Position numbers and translations under genes: made by a program. A model generated the notes under the pieces. It saw only the letters and a program-made list of their open reading frames with translations. It had not been told where the DNA came from and did no database searches. From positions 124,001-188,000 of the forward strand of contig WNNJ02001959.1 of NCBI GenBank assembly GCA_012934845.2: DNA of 64,000 nt. Direction: 5' to 3'. Each line of letters opens with the position of its first letter. Positions within the stretch are counted from its first letter, which is position 1. This document shows positions 43,900-56,818 of the stretch, piece after piece. This DNA comes from Pomphorhynchus laevis (taxonomy: Eukaryota; Acanthocephala; Palaeacanthocephala; Echinorhynchida; Pomphorhynchidae).

Positions 43900-45200
43900 A
43901 AATCAGTCGACGATTCAAATCGTCTATCATGCCTTCAATCACGCTGGGGCAAAGAATCACCAACGGCCATACGCACCAACGGCCGATAAGAAGGCATTAA
44001 CTCGCTCACTTGCCAGTACGGGGGTTATTAAGGACTGCGGCGTAAAGCCATTCGCGACGTAGTATTCACACAAATAAAATCAACCCGAACGGATGTAGCT
44101 CTGGAAGTGCGAGGAATTATGCCAGACCTAAATTAATGACCGGCAGACATCCTCTTTTATGGGAAACCTCTTCCTGCAGTTGACTTTGCAGTCACCTACC
44201 CCAACAGACCTCATAATGTCACCCTGCCACCAACGTACAACTCGCCGCTGCCACGTCGTGCACTGTCAATGTCAAGACAGAAAATATAAGGAAAGGGTCG
44301 AAGCAGCAGAGTACAAATTTTCAACCGCCGTAGAGAAGATCTTAGGTGGATAGAACAATAACGGAAACACGGTGATCAAGGGGGTTGTGAATAATATGAG
44401 CCGGACAAGCGGAATCAGATACGCTGTGACGGTCACATGCTTATATCAGCGCATCTCCACTAATGAAGGACAACCCCAAACCATGTTAGAGTCACTCGGC
44501 CAGCTTCAAATATTGGCTTTTTAATAATGGCCAACAAGAAAAGTCTGAACCTGAGAAACGCATATTTGAGCCGCACGCTTGTCTCAATAAAAATCTGTTA
44601 GTAGAATCTACATATGAATGCTACGATTCATTTATTGCTCGGTATTCAAAATGCGCAAATGACGATATAGATGATGTTGAAGGCCTGTTACCCATTTATG
44701 ACAAATTTCAATCCAAATCTCTGAATGGCGAAGAAATGCCATATTTAGTTCTATCCATTGGACCAGGTAAATTCGATCAATGATAAGACAATGGTATCAA
44801 TCCAGAACAGCTGAAATGATACTGATCAGTCAAACGATCATTAAATGAACATGATTCAGTAAAAATCGACGAACTTCCAGCACAACCCAATAGTATGATC
44901 AATTTTGATAGTGTAAACGAAACTACCTACAAGCGAGAGGAGAATGACCGATTGTCGTCGAGGGACAAGAAATTTAAAGATGATTTGCTTGATCAGATTC
45001 ACAGCAAAGCTTTCAACTTTCGGAAAGTGACAATGACGGAGCGATCATCAACAAATGATTTCTTAGAGAGCTTGTCGAAGCCGGTATCTTTGCGTAGAGC
45101 TTCAACTCATGCACTTAAAATGTGACGCGACAGAATTCACCTTGACATCGATGATCAACCATCAGGAAGTGAATCAGACAGCAACGAGGCTTTTTAGAAT
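43900..45200 (+). pseudogene. Decayed coding sequence with WH2-like and acidic tail stretches
   Basis: A GC-richer region with coding-like but much interrupted frames. The best part, 44895-45125 (76 aa), reads DDLLDQIHSKAFNFRKVTMT, which resembles a WH2 actin-binding motif (LL.QI…FNLRKV). A Ser/Leu-rich connector and, after a stop, an acidic end (IDDQPSGSESDSNEAF) follow, a layout like the C-terminal VCA part of SCAR/WAVE proteins. Upstream frames (44580-44780: YECYDSFIARYSKC, GEEMPYLVLSIGPGKF) belong to the same decayed gene. Several stops and frame changes make it a pseudogene, perhaps processed, as no splice sites were seen. The family call is tentative. Confidence 0.35.
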
Positions 45201-45844
45201 GTTTTACATTTTTTTATATCTGTCTTCAAATATTTTAATTTTTTCTATTTTATTTACACTATGGTATGTATATAATTATAAAAATTATAACTTTTGTGAA
45301 TAATTGTTTGACCATATATTTAATTATGAAATGTTATTTAATAGTCCGAATATATATTTAACTTTTAATGTTCGAAATGCTTAATATAAAATACTAAAAA
45401 TTATTAAACAATATGAAGTATTGCATCTTCAAATTAGTTAGCTATAATTAAGAGGAATTTAAAGGTAAAAGCTGAAACGATTAGAATGTTATGAACTTAC
45501 CAGTTTTACATTAACATCAAACAAATAATGTATCTGTTTTATTTTCGCCGTTATAACATCAGATTCCTTGTTTTTCGGGTAGTTAAGTATTTCCTCATTT
45601 CGAAGAATTATTAGCCAAACTTGTCTAAATTTCAATAATACAATTAGGATTCTCTAAATTTTCGACTTTAATATATTCAAGCAATAAAAAGACTTAAACC
45701 TCTATGAGTGCAATTTACTCACTATTTTATTATGGCTGGCAATGAAAATAAAGTAGATATTATGATATTATTACATTTTTATAGGATTAAATTAAAATAA
45801 TTATCGATTTACTAGTAAGTTTTATGACTCTGTTTATACATCCC
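45201..45844. other. AT-rich spacer
   Basis: No gene or repeat family is seen before the minisatellite. Confidence 0.5.
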
Positions 45845-48640
45845 TTTAATAATAATGCAAGGAGGAAACTATAATAATGCAAAGAGGGGACTATAATAAT
45901 GCAAAGAGGGAATTATAATAATGCAAAGAGGGGACTATAATAATGCAAAGAGGGGACTTTAATAATACAAAGAGGGAATTATAATAATGCAAAGAGGGGA
46001 CTATAATAATACAAGAAGGGGACTATAATAATGCGAAGAGGGGATTATAATAATGCAAAGAGGGGACTATAATAATGCAAAGATGGGACTATAATAATGC
46101 AAAGAGGGGACTATAATAATGCAAAGAGGGGACTATAATAATGCAAAGATGGGACTATAATAATACAAAGAGGTGATTATAATAATGCAAAGATGAGACT
46201 ATAATAATGCAAAGAGGGGACTATAATAATGCAAAGAGGGGACTATAATAATGCAAAGATGGGACTATAATAATACAAAGAGGTGATTATAATAATGCAA
46301 AGATGAGACTATAATAATGCAAAGAAGGGACTATAATAATGCAAAGAGGGGACTATAATAATGCAAAGAGGGGACTATAATAATGCAAAGAGGGGACTAT
46401 AATAATGCAAAGAGGGGACTACAATAATACAAGGAGGGGACTATAATAATACAAGGAGGGGACTATAATAATGCAAAGTGGTGATTATAATAATGCAAAG
46501 AGGGGACTATAATAATACAAGAAGGGGACTATAATAATGCGAAGAGGGGATTATAATAATGCAAAGAGGGGACTATAATAATGCAAAGAGGGGACTATAA
46601 TAATGCAAAGAGGGGACTATAATAATGCAAAGAGGGGACTATAATAATGCAAAGATGGGACTATAATAATGCAAAGAGGGGACTATAATAATGCAAAGAG
46701 GGGACTATAATAATGCAAAGAGGGGACTATAATAATGCAAAGAGGGGACTATAATAATGCAAAGAGGGGACTATAATAATGCAAAGAGGGGACTATAATA
46801 ATGCAAAGAGGGGACTATAATAATGCAAAGAGGGGACTATAATAATGCAAAAGAGGGGACTATAATAATGCAAAGAGGGGACTATAATAATGCAAAGAGG
46901 GGACTATAATAATGCAAAGAGGGGACTATAATAATGCAAAGAGGGGACTATAATAATGCAAAGAGGGGACTATAATAATGCAAAGAGGGGACTATAATAA
47001 TGCAAAGAGGGGACTATAATAATGCAAAGAGGGGACTATAATAATGCAAAGAGGGGACTATAATAATGCAAAAGAGGGGACTATAATAATGCAAAGAGGG
47101 GACTATAATAATGCAAAGAGGGGACTATAATAATGCAAAGAGGGGACTATAATAATGCAAAGAGGGGACTATAATAATGCAAAGAGGGGACTATAATAAT
47201 GCAAAGAGGGGACTATAATAATGCAAAGAGGGGACTATAATAATGCAAAGAGGGGACTATAATAATGCAAAGATGGGACTATAATAATGCAAAGAGGGGA
47301 CTATAATAATGCAAAGAGGGGACTATAATAATGCAAAGAGGGGACTATAATAATGCAAAGAGGGGACTATAATAATGCAAAGAGGGGACTATAATAATGC
47401 AAAGAGGGGACTATAATAATGCAAAGAGGGGACTATAATAATGCAAAGAGGGGACTATAATAATGCAAAGAGGGGACTATAATAATGCAAAGAGGGGACT
47501 ATAATAATGCAAAGAGGGGACTATAATAATGCAAAGAGGGGACTATAATAATGCAAAGAGGGGACTATAATAATGCAAAGAGGGGACTATAATAATGCAA
47601 AGAGGGGACTATAATAATGCAAGGAGGGGACTATAATAATGCAAAGAGGGGACTATAATAATGCAAAGAGGGGACTATAATAATGCAAAGAGGGGACTAT
47701 AATAATGCAAAGAGGGGACTATAATAATGCAAAGAGGGGACTATAATAATGCAAAGAGGGGACTATAATAATGCAAAGAGGGGACTATAATAATGCAAAG
47801 AGGGGACTATAATAATGCAAAGAGGGGACTATAATAATGCAAAGAGGGGACTATAATAATGCAAAGAGGGGACTATAATAATGCAAAGAGGGGACTATAA
47901 TAATGCAAAGAGGGGACTATAATAATGCAAAGAGGGGACTATAATAATGCAAAGAGGTGATTATAATAATGCAAAGAGGGGACTATAATAATGCAAAGAG
48001 GGGACTATAATAATGCAAAGAGGGGACTATAATAATGCAAAGAGGGGACTATAATAATGCAAAGAGGGGACTATAATAATGCAAAGAGGGGACTATAATA
48101 ATGCAAAGAGGGGACTATAATAATGCAAAGATGGGACTATAATAATGCAAAGAGGGGACTATAATAATGCAAAGAGGGGACTATAATAATGCAAAGAGGG
48201 GACTATAATAATGCAAAGAGGGGACTATAATAATGCAAAGAGGGGACTATAATAATGCAAAGAGGGGACTATAATAATGCAAAGAGGGGACTATAATAAT
48301 GCAAAGAGGGGACTATAATAATGCAAAGAGGGGAATTATAATAATGCAAAGATGGGACTATAATAATGCAAAGAGGGGACTATAATAATGCAAAGAGGGG
48401 ACTATAATAATGCAAAGAGGGGACTATAATAATGCAAAGAGGGGACTATAATAATGCAAAGAGGGGACTATAATAATACAAAGAGGGGCATATAATAATG
48501 CAAAGAGGGGTCTATAATAATGCAAAGAGGGGACTATAATAATGCAAAGAGGGGCCTATAATAATGCAAAGAAGGGCCTATAATAATGCAAGGAGGGGAC
48601 TATAATAATGCAAAGAAAGGACTATAATAATGCAAAGGAC
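45845..48640. repeat. 22-bp minisatellite array, about 127 copies
   Basis: The unit is gactataataatgcaaagag plus gg, period exactly 22 bp. The middle (46,560-48,330) is nearly uniform, and both edges carry more variants (gcgaag, tacaag, gatggg, gaatta). Near 46,140-46,330 a five-unit block (110 bp) is duplicated, and a longer block near 46,010 recurs 506 bp (23 units) later. The unit length is not a multiple of three and contains TAATAA, so all frames hit stops: it is not coding. Confidence 0.97.
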
Positions 48641-49768
48641 TGTATTGTATTCTTACTTCTTATAGAAATGTAAATATCAAAATAGAAACTAAAGAATTAT
48701 TGGAGCCGGCTCAAAAAACGGGGGAAGTTTTAAAAAAAGCGATAATGATGTATTAATGATTCAACGCTTAGTATCAAATATGATTAAACTGTGTGGACAA
48801 TCTAAAGTGAGGACTTTAATTAAAATTAAATTTTAAGTTTATTCAATTAAAGGCTTAATATTTTATTTCAAAAACTTGTATTGAATTTAAACGAACCCAA
48901 ATTAGTTTCATATTCGAACTACTTTCAGTCATGCAAAACGTAATGATTACGAATTGTGAGTTCTTACTTGGATTCAATAATCCTTCGTTCAATAGATACG
49001 TGGTTGTGTTCTTCTCGACAGTTTATAGTTATGGTAACAATAAAGTAAGATTTGATAAAGGTTAAAAAGTTTCAATTGATCAAAAACCGATTGAAACTAA
49101 TTCAAATGTATTTTTTAAAAACACATATATGATAAAGATTGATTTATAACAATGCAATATAACGCGAATCCACACATTATATTTGTTGATATATTCAACA
49201 AATATTGTAACTCAACCATTTTATATTTAGTTAAATATTGTAACACAAACATTTGACTTCTCAAATATTATAAATACCTCAGAGAATGATCGACGGATTC
49301 GATTATCAAATCTAAATCCAGCTATTCAATATATAACGTATTTAAGTTATTTAACGTACCAGGAATGCTAAACTGGTTTAAATAAAATCCGGTTTTGAAG
49401 GAAAGGCCTTCTAAATGCTTCAATGAATTAAGTATTCGAAAAAACTGCGGTCGTTTGAATTTTTCCCTTTTCCAGCTGTAAACAGGACAGTACTCTTCAC
49501 AAACAATTCATTTATACATAAATTAATAAATATTAATCTGGTATATATAAATCGCTGTGCGATTAGTTCTTAAAACTGTTTGTACATTTATAGATCGAAT
49601 TCTTCCTTATCAAAATTCAGGTAAAAGTATATCTTCATAATACAAACTGAATTTTTCCTTATCAAAATTCAGGTAAAAGTGTATACTCATAATACAAGCG
49701 ATTTAATCGTTTGCAATTCTAACATATATTTCTAAAGGATTGCAAAAGTAAACCAATCAGTAAATTTG
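48641..49768. other. AT-rich spacer
   Basis: No gene is seen. A short duplication (ttccttatcaaaattcaggt) lies at 49602 and 49657. Confidence 0.5.
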
Positions 49769-51083
49769 CGTGACTCGTGATAGTTGAAAGCTCTGGCCGC
49801 AGAGGAAAAGTACGATACGGTATGATTATTAAAGATCGTTACTTTCGAATATCCTATTACAGACAACATCTAGCCTTGTCTCATCATCTCGACAAGTTGT
49901 GCATTTATTAAAATTCATGTATTCATTTACAGATTCCAAAACAGGATCAATTCTGATTGCATGACAGACAGTAATTAATTCACGAACGAATAAATCCCTT
50001 ATGATATCGTAGAGTATGATTTGAAAACCACCGTGTTTGCATTGTAGCAGATGTGAGAGCATTGCTTGTGGTTTGCATTCACAATATGTTGGAATATCGA
50101 GTTGCTAGGCTGTCACAAAATTCATTTGGCGTGAGTGTAGTTTTTATGATCGACTAGCAGCGCACTTAACCACGTTTATGTTCCATTTTCACATGCAAAG
50201 TTTAAGTCACACTAAACATCATGGCCCAGATTTAACCTTGCTCAAGAAGGGCGTTCAGTAAAGGCATTATTCTGTATATACGATGTTGTGTTGCAAATTT
50301 GCTTCGGACATTCCCGTAACTCATCACCATACATCACCGAGTTATACGAATCACAAAGTCTTACGGATGCATTATGATCAAATTCTGTTGTGAAACGCAA
50401 TCAGCAATACCGATTCCACCAGTTTAATAAGAGAAGTACATTTTTCATATCTTCACTTAGATTCTGTGGAGTAAAAGCAGAAATGAAAACATTCGTTATG
50501 ACATCGTTCAGGGTTAGTAATTGTGCTTCACCGCATCTCGTTGTTCGAAGTAATTGTGGCAATTTCCATTATAGAGATTGTGTGAGGCATACATATGAAA
50601 CGTGAGGATCGATCAGGCAGACTTCAATAAATCGTTCAATCAATTTTATATGTCCAGCTACCTTGCTAGTTATAAGCTTGTTTATAAAATCATCGGTGCA
50701 AATCACAGACCCCAGAATGCTTACCCCATTATTTAATTTGAACATTATTGTGCGAGTTATATAAGAGGATGGTTAATTTGGACGAATTTGCAACTCTTAA
50801 TCGGAACCAGGTTTTAACACTAGATTCAATACGTTTTCAAGATCGTGCGGCAGACCAGCAAAATATGCATAACATCGCTGCAGTACTCTTGGACATTGTT
50901 CATGTACCATTCGAATATACGGTATCGATAACATCGGAAAAGCTGTCATGGCAAAAGGATCGCTTTGTGTGACTCTTTCACATAAGTACAGGTAACCACA
51001 TCCTAACACAAGCAGTGCATTCGATGAGTGCTTGTTTCCAAGTACACAAGTGAATGACAGACACGTGAAGCGCATATTATGTA
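49769..51083 (-). mobile_element. Second copy (C2) of the RT plus nuclease LINE, cut at both ends
   Basis: Colinear with 32914-34225, highly similar throughout, including non-coding middle parts and the same broken frames (the plus-strand shadow frame of 71 codons is identical except for one residue). It lacks the nuclease end (left) and everything upstream of the RT motif A region (right). The nuclease start (LLQCKHGGFQIILYD) and the RT piece (CERVTQSDPFAMTAFPML, CYAYFAGLPHD) are readable. Confidence 0.85.
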
Positions 51084-51402
51084 TGATACTCGCCCCACCT
51101 CGATAGCGAGATGGGGCGAGTGTCGTCTAAGAAAGGAAGGTTGATGAACGATGGGGAGCCGACAGCGATGAGACGAAAAGTTACGAGAAGAAGGCGGAGT
51201 TTGATGCGTATGGTGGGCCAGGAGAGTTGGGCAAAATATGTGGATGTGTGGTCGAAGCGACGGAGACGAAAGAGCACTCGAACGGCAGATTTGATTATTC
51301 GTTGTAGGGGTAGGATGATGGATTTTGGGGAATTGGCGAAAAGACTAAGGCAGTAACCGATTTTAGGGAAAAGAAGCGATGAAAGAAGAGACATACAAGA
51401 AT
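51084..51402 (-). mobile_element. CR1/L2-like LINE fragment, same family as 1-3.9 kb
   Basis: Matches 50-360 closely (tgtcgtctaagaaa, ttgatgaacgatggg) and encodes LLFPKIGYCLSLF and LQRIIKSAVRVLFRLRRFD on the minus strand. Its left edge begins with a hairpin (ctcgccccacctcg-atag-cgagatggggcgag, 51089-51120). It is joined directly to the LINE copy C2 on the left and to the 218-bp array on the right. Confidence 0.85.
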
Positions 51403-52795
51403 AATAATAAATGCAGTGTATAACTAACTACCTTTAAACATATTTACTTGGGATTTCTATACAGTAAATTTGCCTTTTAAAAAAAGATTTATAATAAATC
51501 TTTTTTAAATAAAAAGATTTATTTAATTAATTAAAATTAATTAAATTAATTAGAAATTTTAAAGCCAAAATAATAGAATTGGAATTTGAAGCATTGTTTT
51601 TTTATTTTATTTTTCAAAATAATAATAAATGCAGTGTATAACTAACTACCTTTAAACATATTTACTTGGGATTCCTATACAGTAAATTTGCCTTTTAAAA
51701 AAAGATTTATAATAAATCTTTTTTAAATAAAAAGATTTATTTAATTAATTAAAATTAATTAAATTAATTAGAAATTTTAAAGCCAAAATAATAGAATTGG
51801 AATTTGAAGCATTGTTTTTTTATTTTATTTTTCAAAATAATAATAAATGCAGTGTATAACTAACTACCTTTAAACATATTTACTTGGGATTTCTATACAG
51901 TAAATTTGCCTTTTAAAAAAAGATTTATAATAAATCTTTTTTAAATAAAAAGATTTATTTAATTAATTAAAATTAATTAAATTAATTAGAAATTTTAAAG
52001 CCAAAATAATAGAATTGGAATTTGAAGCATTGTTTTTTTATTTTATTTTTCAAAATAATAATAAATGCAGTGTATAACTAACTACCTTTAAACATATTTA
52101 CTTGGGATTCCTATACAGTAAATTTGCCTTTTAAAAAAAGATTTATAATAAATCTTTTTTAAATAAAAAGATTTATTTAATTAATTAAAATTAATTAAAT
52201 TAATTAGAAATTTTAAAGCCAAAATAATAGAATTGGAATTTGAAGCATTGTTTTTTTATTTTATTTTTCAAAATAATAATAAATGCAGTGTATAACTAAC
52301 TACCTTTAAACATATTTACTTGGGATTTCTATACAGTAAATTTGCCTTTTAAAAAAAGATTTATAATAAATCTTTTTTAAATAAAAAGATTTATTTAATT
52401 AATTAAAATTAATTAAATTAATTAGAAATTTTAAAGCCAAAATAATAGAATTGGAATTTGAAGCATTGTTTTTTTATTTTATTTTTCAAAATAATAATAA
52501 ATGCAGTGTATAACTAACTACCTTTAAACATATTTACTTTTAACATATTTATACTACCTTTAAACATATTTATAATAAATCTTTTTTAAATAAAAAGATT
52601 TATTTAATTAATTAAAATTAATTAAATTAATTAGAAATTTTAAAGCCAAAATAATAGAATTTGAATTTGAAGCATTGTTTTTTTATTTTATTTTTCAAAA
52701 TAATAATAAATGCAGTGTATAACTAACTACCTTTAAACATATTTACTTGGGATTTCTATACAGTAAATTTGCCTTTTAAAAAAAGATTTATAATT
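51403..52795. repeat. 218-bp tandem array, about 6.4 copies
   Basis: The marker atgcagtgtataactaacta occurs at 51411, 51629, 51847, 52065, 52283, 52501 and 52710. The first five steps are exactly 218 bp and the last is 209, where one monomer is rearranged. Monomers are almost identical. One site alternates T, C, T, C, T in monomers 1 to 5 (gggatttctat versus gggattcctat). The unit is AT-rich and has no ORF. Confidence 0.97.
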
Positions 52796-54608
52796 AAATT
52801 TCATTTTTACGAAACAATAATTAGATATCCTTATACGCTAAAATCAAAAATAGGATAATATTTGTTCAGTTATTAATGTCAATTATCTGAGAAAAATCAA
52901 AATTTTGATTATAGAGTAAACGTTGAACTTTATTATTGCTGCCTGATGTCTACTATTTTGTTTATATTGTACATGACAATTATTTAGGGCAATTATCACT
53001 AAAAATAATAATATATAATTAACTACATGTAATTACACACGTGATATCATTTAAATTTGACTATTAATTCATTTAATCTAGAGAAATCAAATATTGTAAC
53101 ATCATTCTTGTAGTATATAAAACGTGTTTTATATAAAAATAAAGATATATTACAATGTATAATATTATAATATGATATAATTTATATTATATTACAATAT
53201 ATTATATTACATTTTTTAATTATTTAAACTTAATTATCTATTTTAGACGACTGTATTAAACGGCAGTTCTTCAAATTTTATAACCAAAACGCTAATAATT
53301 TAAATTGTACGACAAAATTTGAATTTAAAGAATTTGAATTCATTTAAATTCTTTATAGAATTTAAATGAATTTTCACTCATCATATTTTACCAAATTTAT
53401 TCGGTCATAAACAGTTACTCTATGAAATTTGTAAATAAAATAAACATGTCTATCAAAACAGTACCTTTATCGCAAAGGTATGGTAGAGATGGCTGAAATA
53501 TAACTCGTGACCGATCGATAAACCACAGCTTTCTTTGCATTTTTGACTCTAAATTATGAAAATTAGAACATGAAATTGAAATAATAATATAAAATGGAAA
53601 TTATAAATATATAATTGAAATGATTGTTAAATATAATATAATTGTTAAAACGAAATTAAAATTGGGCATATTTATATGAACTATTGTGCAAGGCAGAAAT
53701 TAAAATGGAACCGCGAAATGACCATCATGATTTTTTATTGTCTGTGATCTTTAAATTACCATAATTATGTCCCGTATCAAATTAATAGTCAAATTTAAAT
53801 AATTTCAAATCATTTTAAAAACCATTTATGAATAAAATATTCGACATATAAAAATTAATTATACCGAAAACAGCGTAATAAAGAAGATAATCTTATACGA
53901 ACTAAGGAAGTAATGCTCTCATAAAGCAGTTAGGAGAAAGATGAGAAATAGCAAAGACAATAAAACACAATAAAATTAGCAGAAATTCCGAAAAGAAATG
54001 TACCCATTGATCCCGGAATGAAAATGAAATTACAAATGGAAATAAAATACCACTTGCCACCTTACTACAAGTGGTTAATAATCACTTCTATGATCGTAAA
54101 GGTATCGAGAAATTTCACTTTTCAGTGCAATTAAATGTTGTAAATTTGACATTGAATTAAAATACAATTTCGTAGAAATTTAAAATACATAAATTTATGT
54201 TTTCAAAATTAAGTTATAATAAATCATGTTATACTAAAACGTTCATTGTAAAATTATTTTTCGAATTTTAATTATTCATCTTTTATAGTTTAAAAATGCA
54301 TAACTTTTAACGTTGAAATTACAAAAAAAATAATTTCAATTTTTTTTTAATTTCAATTTTATATCTACATTCGAAAAATGATCGACTGTGTTCCTTTATT
54401 ATTCGGTCACCTTGCTGTTTGCATAAATTCCCAATTGGCCGATTTATAATTATAAAAAATTTACAGAAATTCTAAAGTTTGTTCATTACAGTTTATTAAC
54501 AGATAGTAATATCACATTAATGAAAGTGTAATTTATGTATATAGTAATTAATTATATAATTTATATTGACAAATATAAAATTTACTATTGAAAAATTATT
54601 GATCTATT
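52796..54608. other. AT-rich spacer
   Basis: No gene or known repeat is seen. Short A/T palindromes occur at 53320-53390. Confidence 0.55.
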
Positions 54609-55893
54609 TTAGTTCAATAAGCTACGAGAAGCAAGACGAACACGTCCACCTAAAAGCAATTTTAACTTCAAAGTTCTCAGTTATATAGAAAAGCAATCAA
54701 AATAAAACTTATATTCATTAATTATTTAGGATATTTTAATCCCAAATAAAATATTTGGGATTAAAATAATATCGCTTAATATTAATAAAAGGCTACATCT
54801 GATATGGATCTCAATCAGATTTTACTGATATCATGGTCGATGCAAATATTTAATTTTAACTATTTTAAATTTCAAACATAAATTAAGGATTCTTACCGAC
54901 TATATTAGCTGACATTTGCTTTGAAAATAAAGTAGTGATCAATTGTTTATCAAAATAACCGTGCATACTAAGATAAAAGCATAATTCAAGTAATCGACTT
55001 GGTTGATGGTTGAGATAGCTTCGCAACCACATGTTCAATATCACGTTTAATTGCTGAAAAAACTGACTGCTGTAGTTGAATTGGCCATGCGCACACTGCT
55101 CGTATGCAAGAAGACCACGAATGCCGTATATTAAAAGTTTAAACAGATCTTTGGGTCGTATGCTTCTAGAGGGATACTGAAAGAACTTTTCATTTAAGTG
55201 CATTGGATGAATAAAATGGGAACAGGACGATAGATAATCAAATATAACACTCGTACATTTCATATTATCAATAACAATTAAAAAGAAACGATTCTCCAGT
55301 AAAGTAGATATCAATTTATTATCATAATGCTTGCACAGGCTTAGCAGTTTAAGAAGATTCCTAAGAATTTCAGTTTTATCGTATTGCCTTATCGATTGAA
55401 TACAAGTGAAGCTATCTACTAAGCTCATAAGATGATCGGCGTAATGCTTAAGTAAAATATACGGAACACTGTTAAACTCTGTTACCACTAGAGCCCATGA
55501 TGTAATATTAGCTTCATCCAAAGTCAACGGCATGTTCCATATTAATTGTTTCACTTTCGAATTCAGAACAAAATAGTCATTTAAATTCCGTTTGGCGTTC
55601 ATTTGCTTCATCGAAACTGCTTTAGCAAAAAACTGCAGTAATTCTTCTTTTGAAGCACTACTGTGCAAGTAAGTATAAGGTAATACGTTCTTACCACTAA
55701 TTCCATTTCCGCTTTGATTTAAAATGCTTTGATAAGCATTTTGGCATACACTAACCTTCGATTTATTTTCATATCTAACGACTCCAGCCTGTTGCTTTAA
55801 ATTTTTGTTAAAATGAAATTTCTTGCTTAAATACTTTATGCTGGTACCATTGCAATTGAGTACTCGATATTTACGGGATAATATATGCAACAT
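54609..55893 (-). CDS. Unknown, probably mitochondrial, helical protein; two exons
   Basis: Exon 1 runs from ATG 55893 to 54897 and ends at a strong donor (GTCG/GTAAGA). Reading on without splicing stops five codons later. An acceptor (gcttttag) ends at 54650. Exon 2 (54649-54609) adds GGRVRLASRSLLN and a stop in frame, giving 345 aa; the summed length 1038 nt is exactly 346 codons. The N-terminus (MLHILSRKYRVLNC, then KYLSKKFHFNKNLK) is basic and amphipathic, like a mitochondrial targeting peptide. The rest is helix-rich and Leu-rich (ILRNLLKLLSLCKHYDNKL, RLLELCFYLSMHGYF), faintly like the helical repeats of FASTK-type proteins, but no RAP domain or catalytic motif is seen. The function is unknown. 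Confidence 0.55.
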
Positions 55894-56596
55894 TATCGTA
55901 AAGGTATATATTCGGGGTAAAACATTTTTTAATTTACTATTAAAATCAGTAATGCTCTGAAATACAGAATTATTAATTTATAATTATTAATTTATAATCG
56001 ACATTAATTGTACAATTAGCGAATTGATGGGAACTCACACATAGTGGTTAAACTTTGATGCTACCTACGAACGAGATGATATAAATTTATTGTTCAGCTT
56101 GATTATGCCATAAAAATATATGTGATTACGTAATATTAGAATATTTAGCATTGTTTGAACGGAAGCACATTGCCTTAATATAAATTATTTATTTTTTAGT
56201 TTATCTGCTAAATAAGTCTATAAAAATAAAAAGTGTAAGCAGGTAAGTCATTAAAAAAAGCGATTTGAATCACACGCTTTCACTTGTCGTCTTCAGGTGA
56301 TGGATCCAATTGCATCTTTTGTGAGTAAGAATTCGCTATCTTCTTTAATTTTTATAACTTATTTACATTAAAACTTAAATGCGCATTTTAATATTATGTT
56401 TAATAGTATGATTTTATATGACATCGTGAAACTCAAAATCTTAAATCACAGATAACCAGTCTATACCAGCAAAATATCATTTTTTAACTATTAATATAAA
56501 TTGACAATATTTATATTTTATATTTATAGTTTAAATATAAATCTTTAAACTTTGATAAAATTATTTCAAATCCCAAAATTTATCTTAAGTTTTCAT
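55894..56596. other. Spacer with a hammerhead-like relic
   Basis: No gene is seen. At 56269-56301 (minus) ATCAC, CTGAAGA, a short hairpin-like part, GAAA, GCGT and GTGAT occur in order. The outer five bases pair, but stem II is only two pairs and the cleavage position is G. Confidence 0.4.
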
Positions 56597-56818
56597 TCAT
56601 GAAATTTCCGCATAAACAAAAAAAACAAAAATACATATCAAAATCTGAGATCCGTAAATCAAAGAAAATACAGTGCAGAATTGGTCATTTGCACTAGAGC
56701 TATGATCGCTACTCACGGGTAACAAGTCATTACAAGATCCATTAAAAGTCCATTTACGTTCCAAATAAGCATCTACGCATCTAACCACATACATCACAAA
56801 ATAAATTGGCTGCAACAT
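56597..56818 (-). CDS. Small hydrophobic ORF, doubtful gene
   Basis: 73 aa from ATG 56818, open upstream for a further ten codons (ATKYWSRN). There are two hydrophobic parts: residues 3-13 (QPIYFVMYVVR) and 49-70 (FSLIYGSQILICIFVFFVY). Codon composition looks coding-like and the region may be an exon of a membrane protein, but no clear splice site was found. It is not recognised. Confidence 0.25.
   Translation of the reverse strand: MLQPIYFVMYVVRCVDAYLERKWTFNGSCNDLLPVSSDHSSSANDQFCTVFSLIYGSQILICIFVFFVYAEIS

Noticed and set aside
45845-48640. CRISPR array or coding repeat
   Set aside because: The units are directly adjacent with no unique spacers and have stops in all frames; it is a minisatellite.
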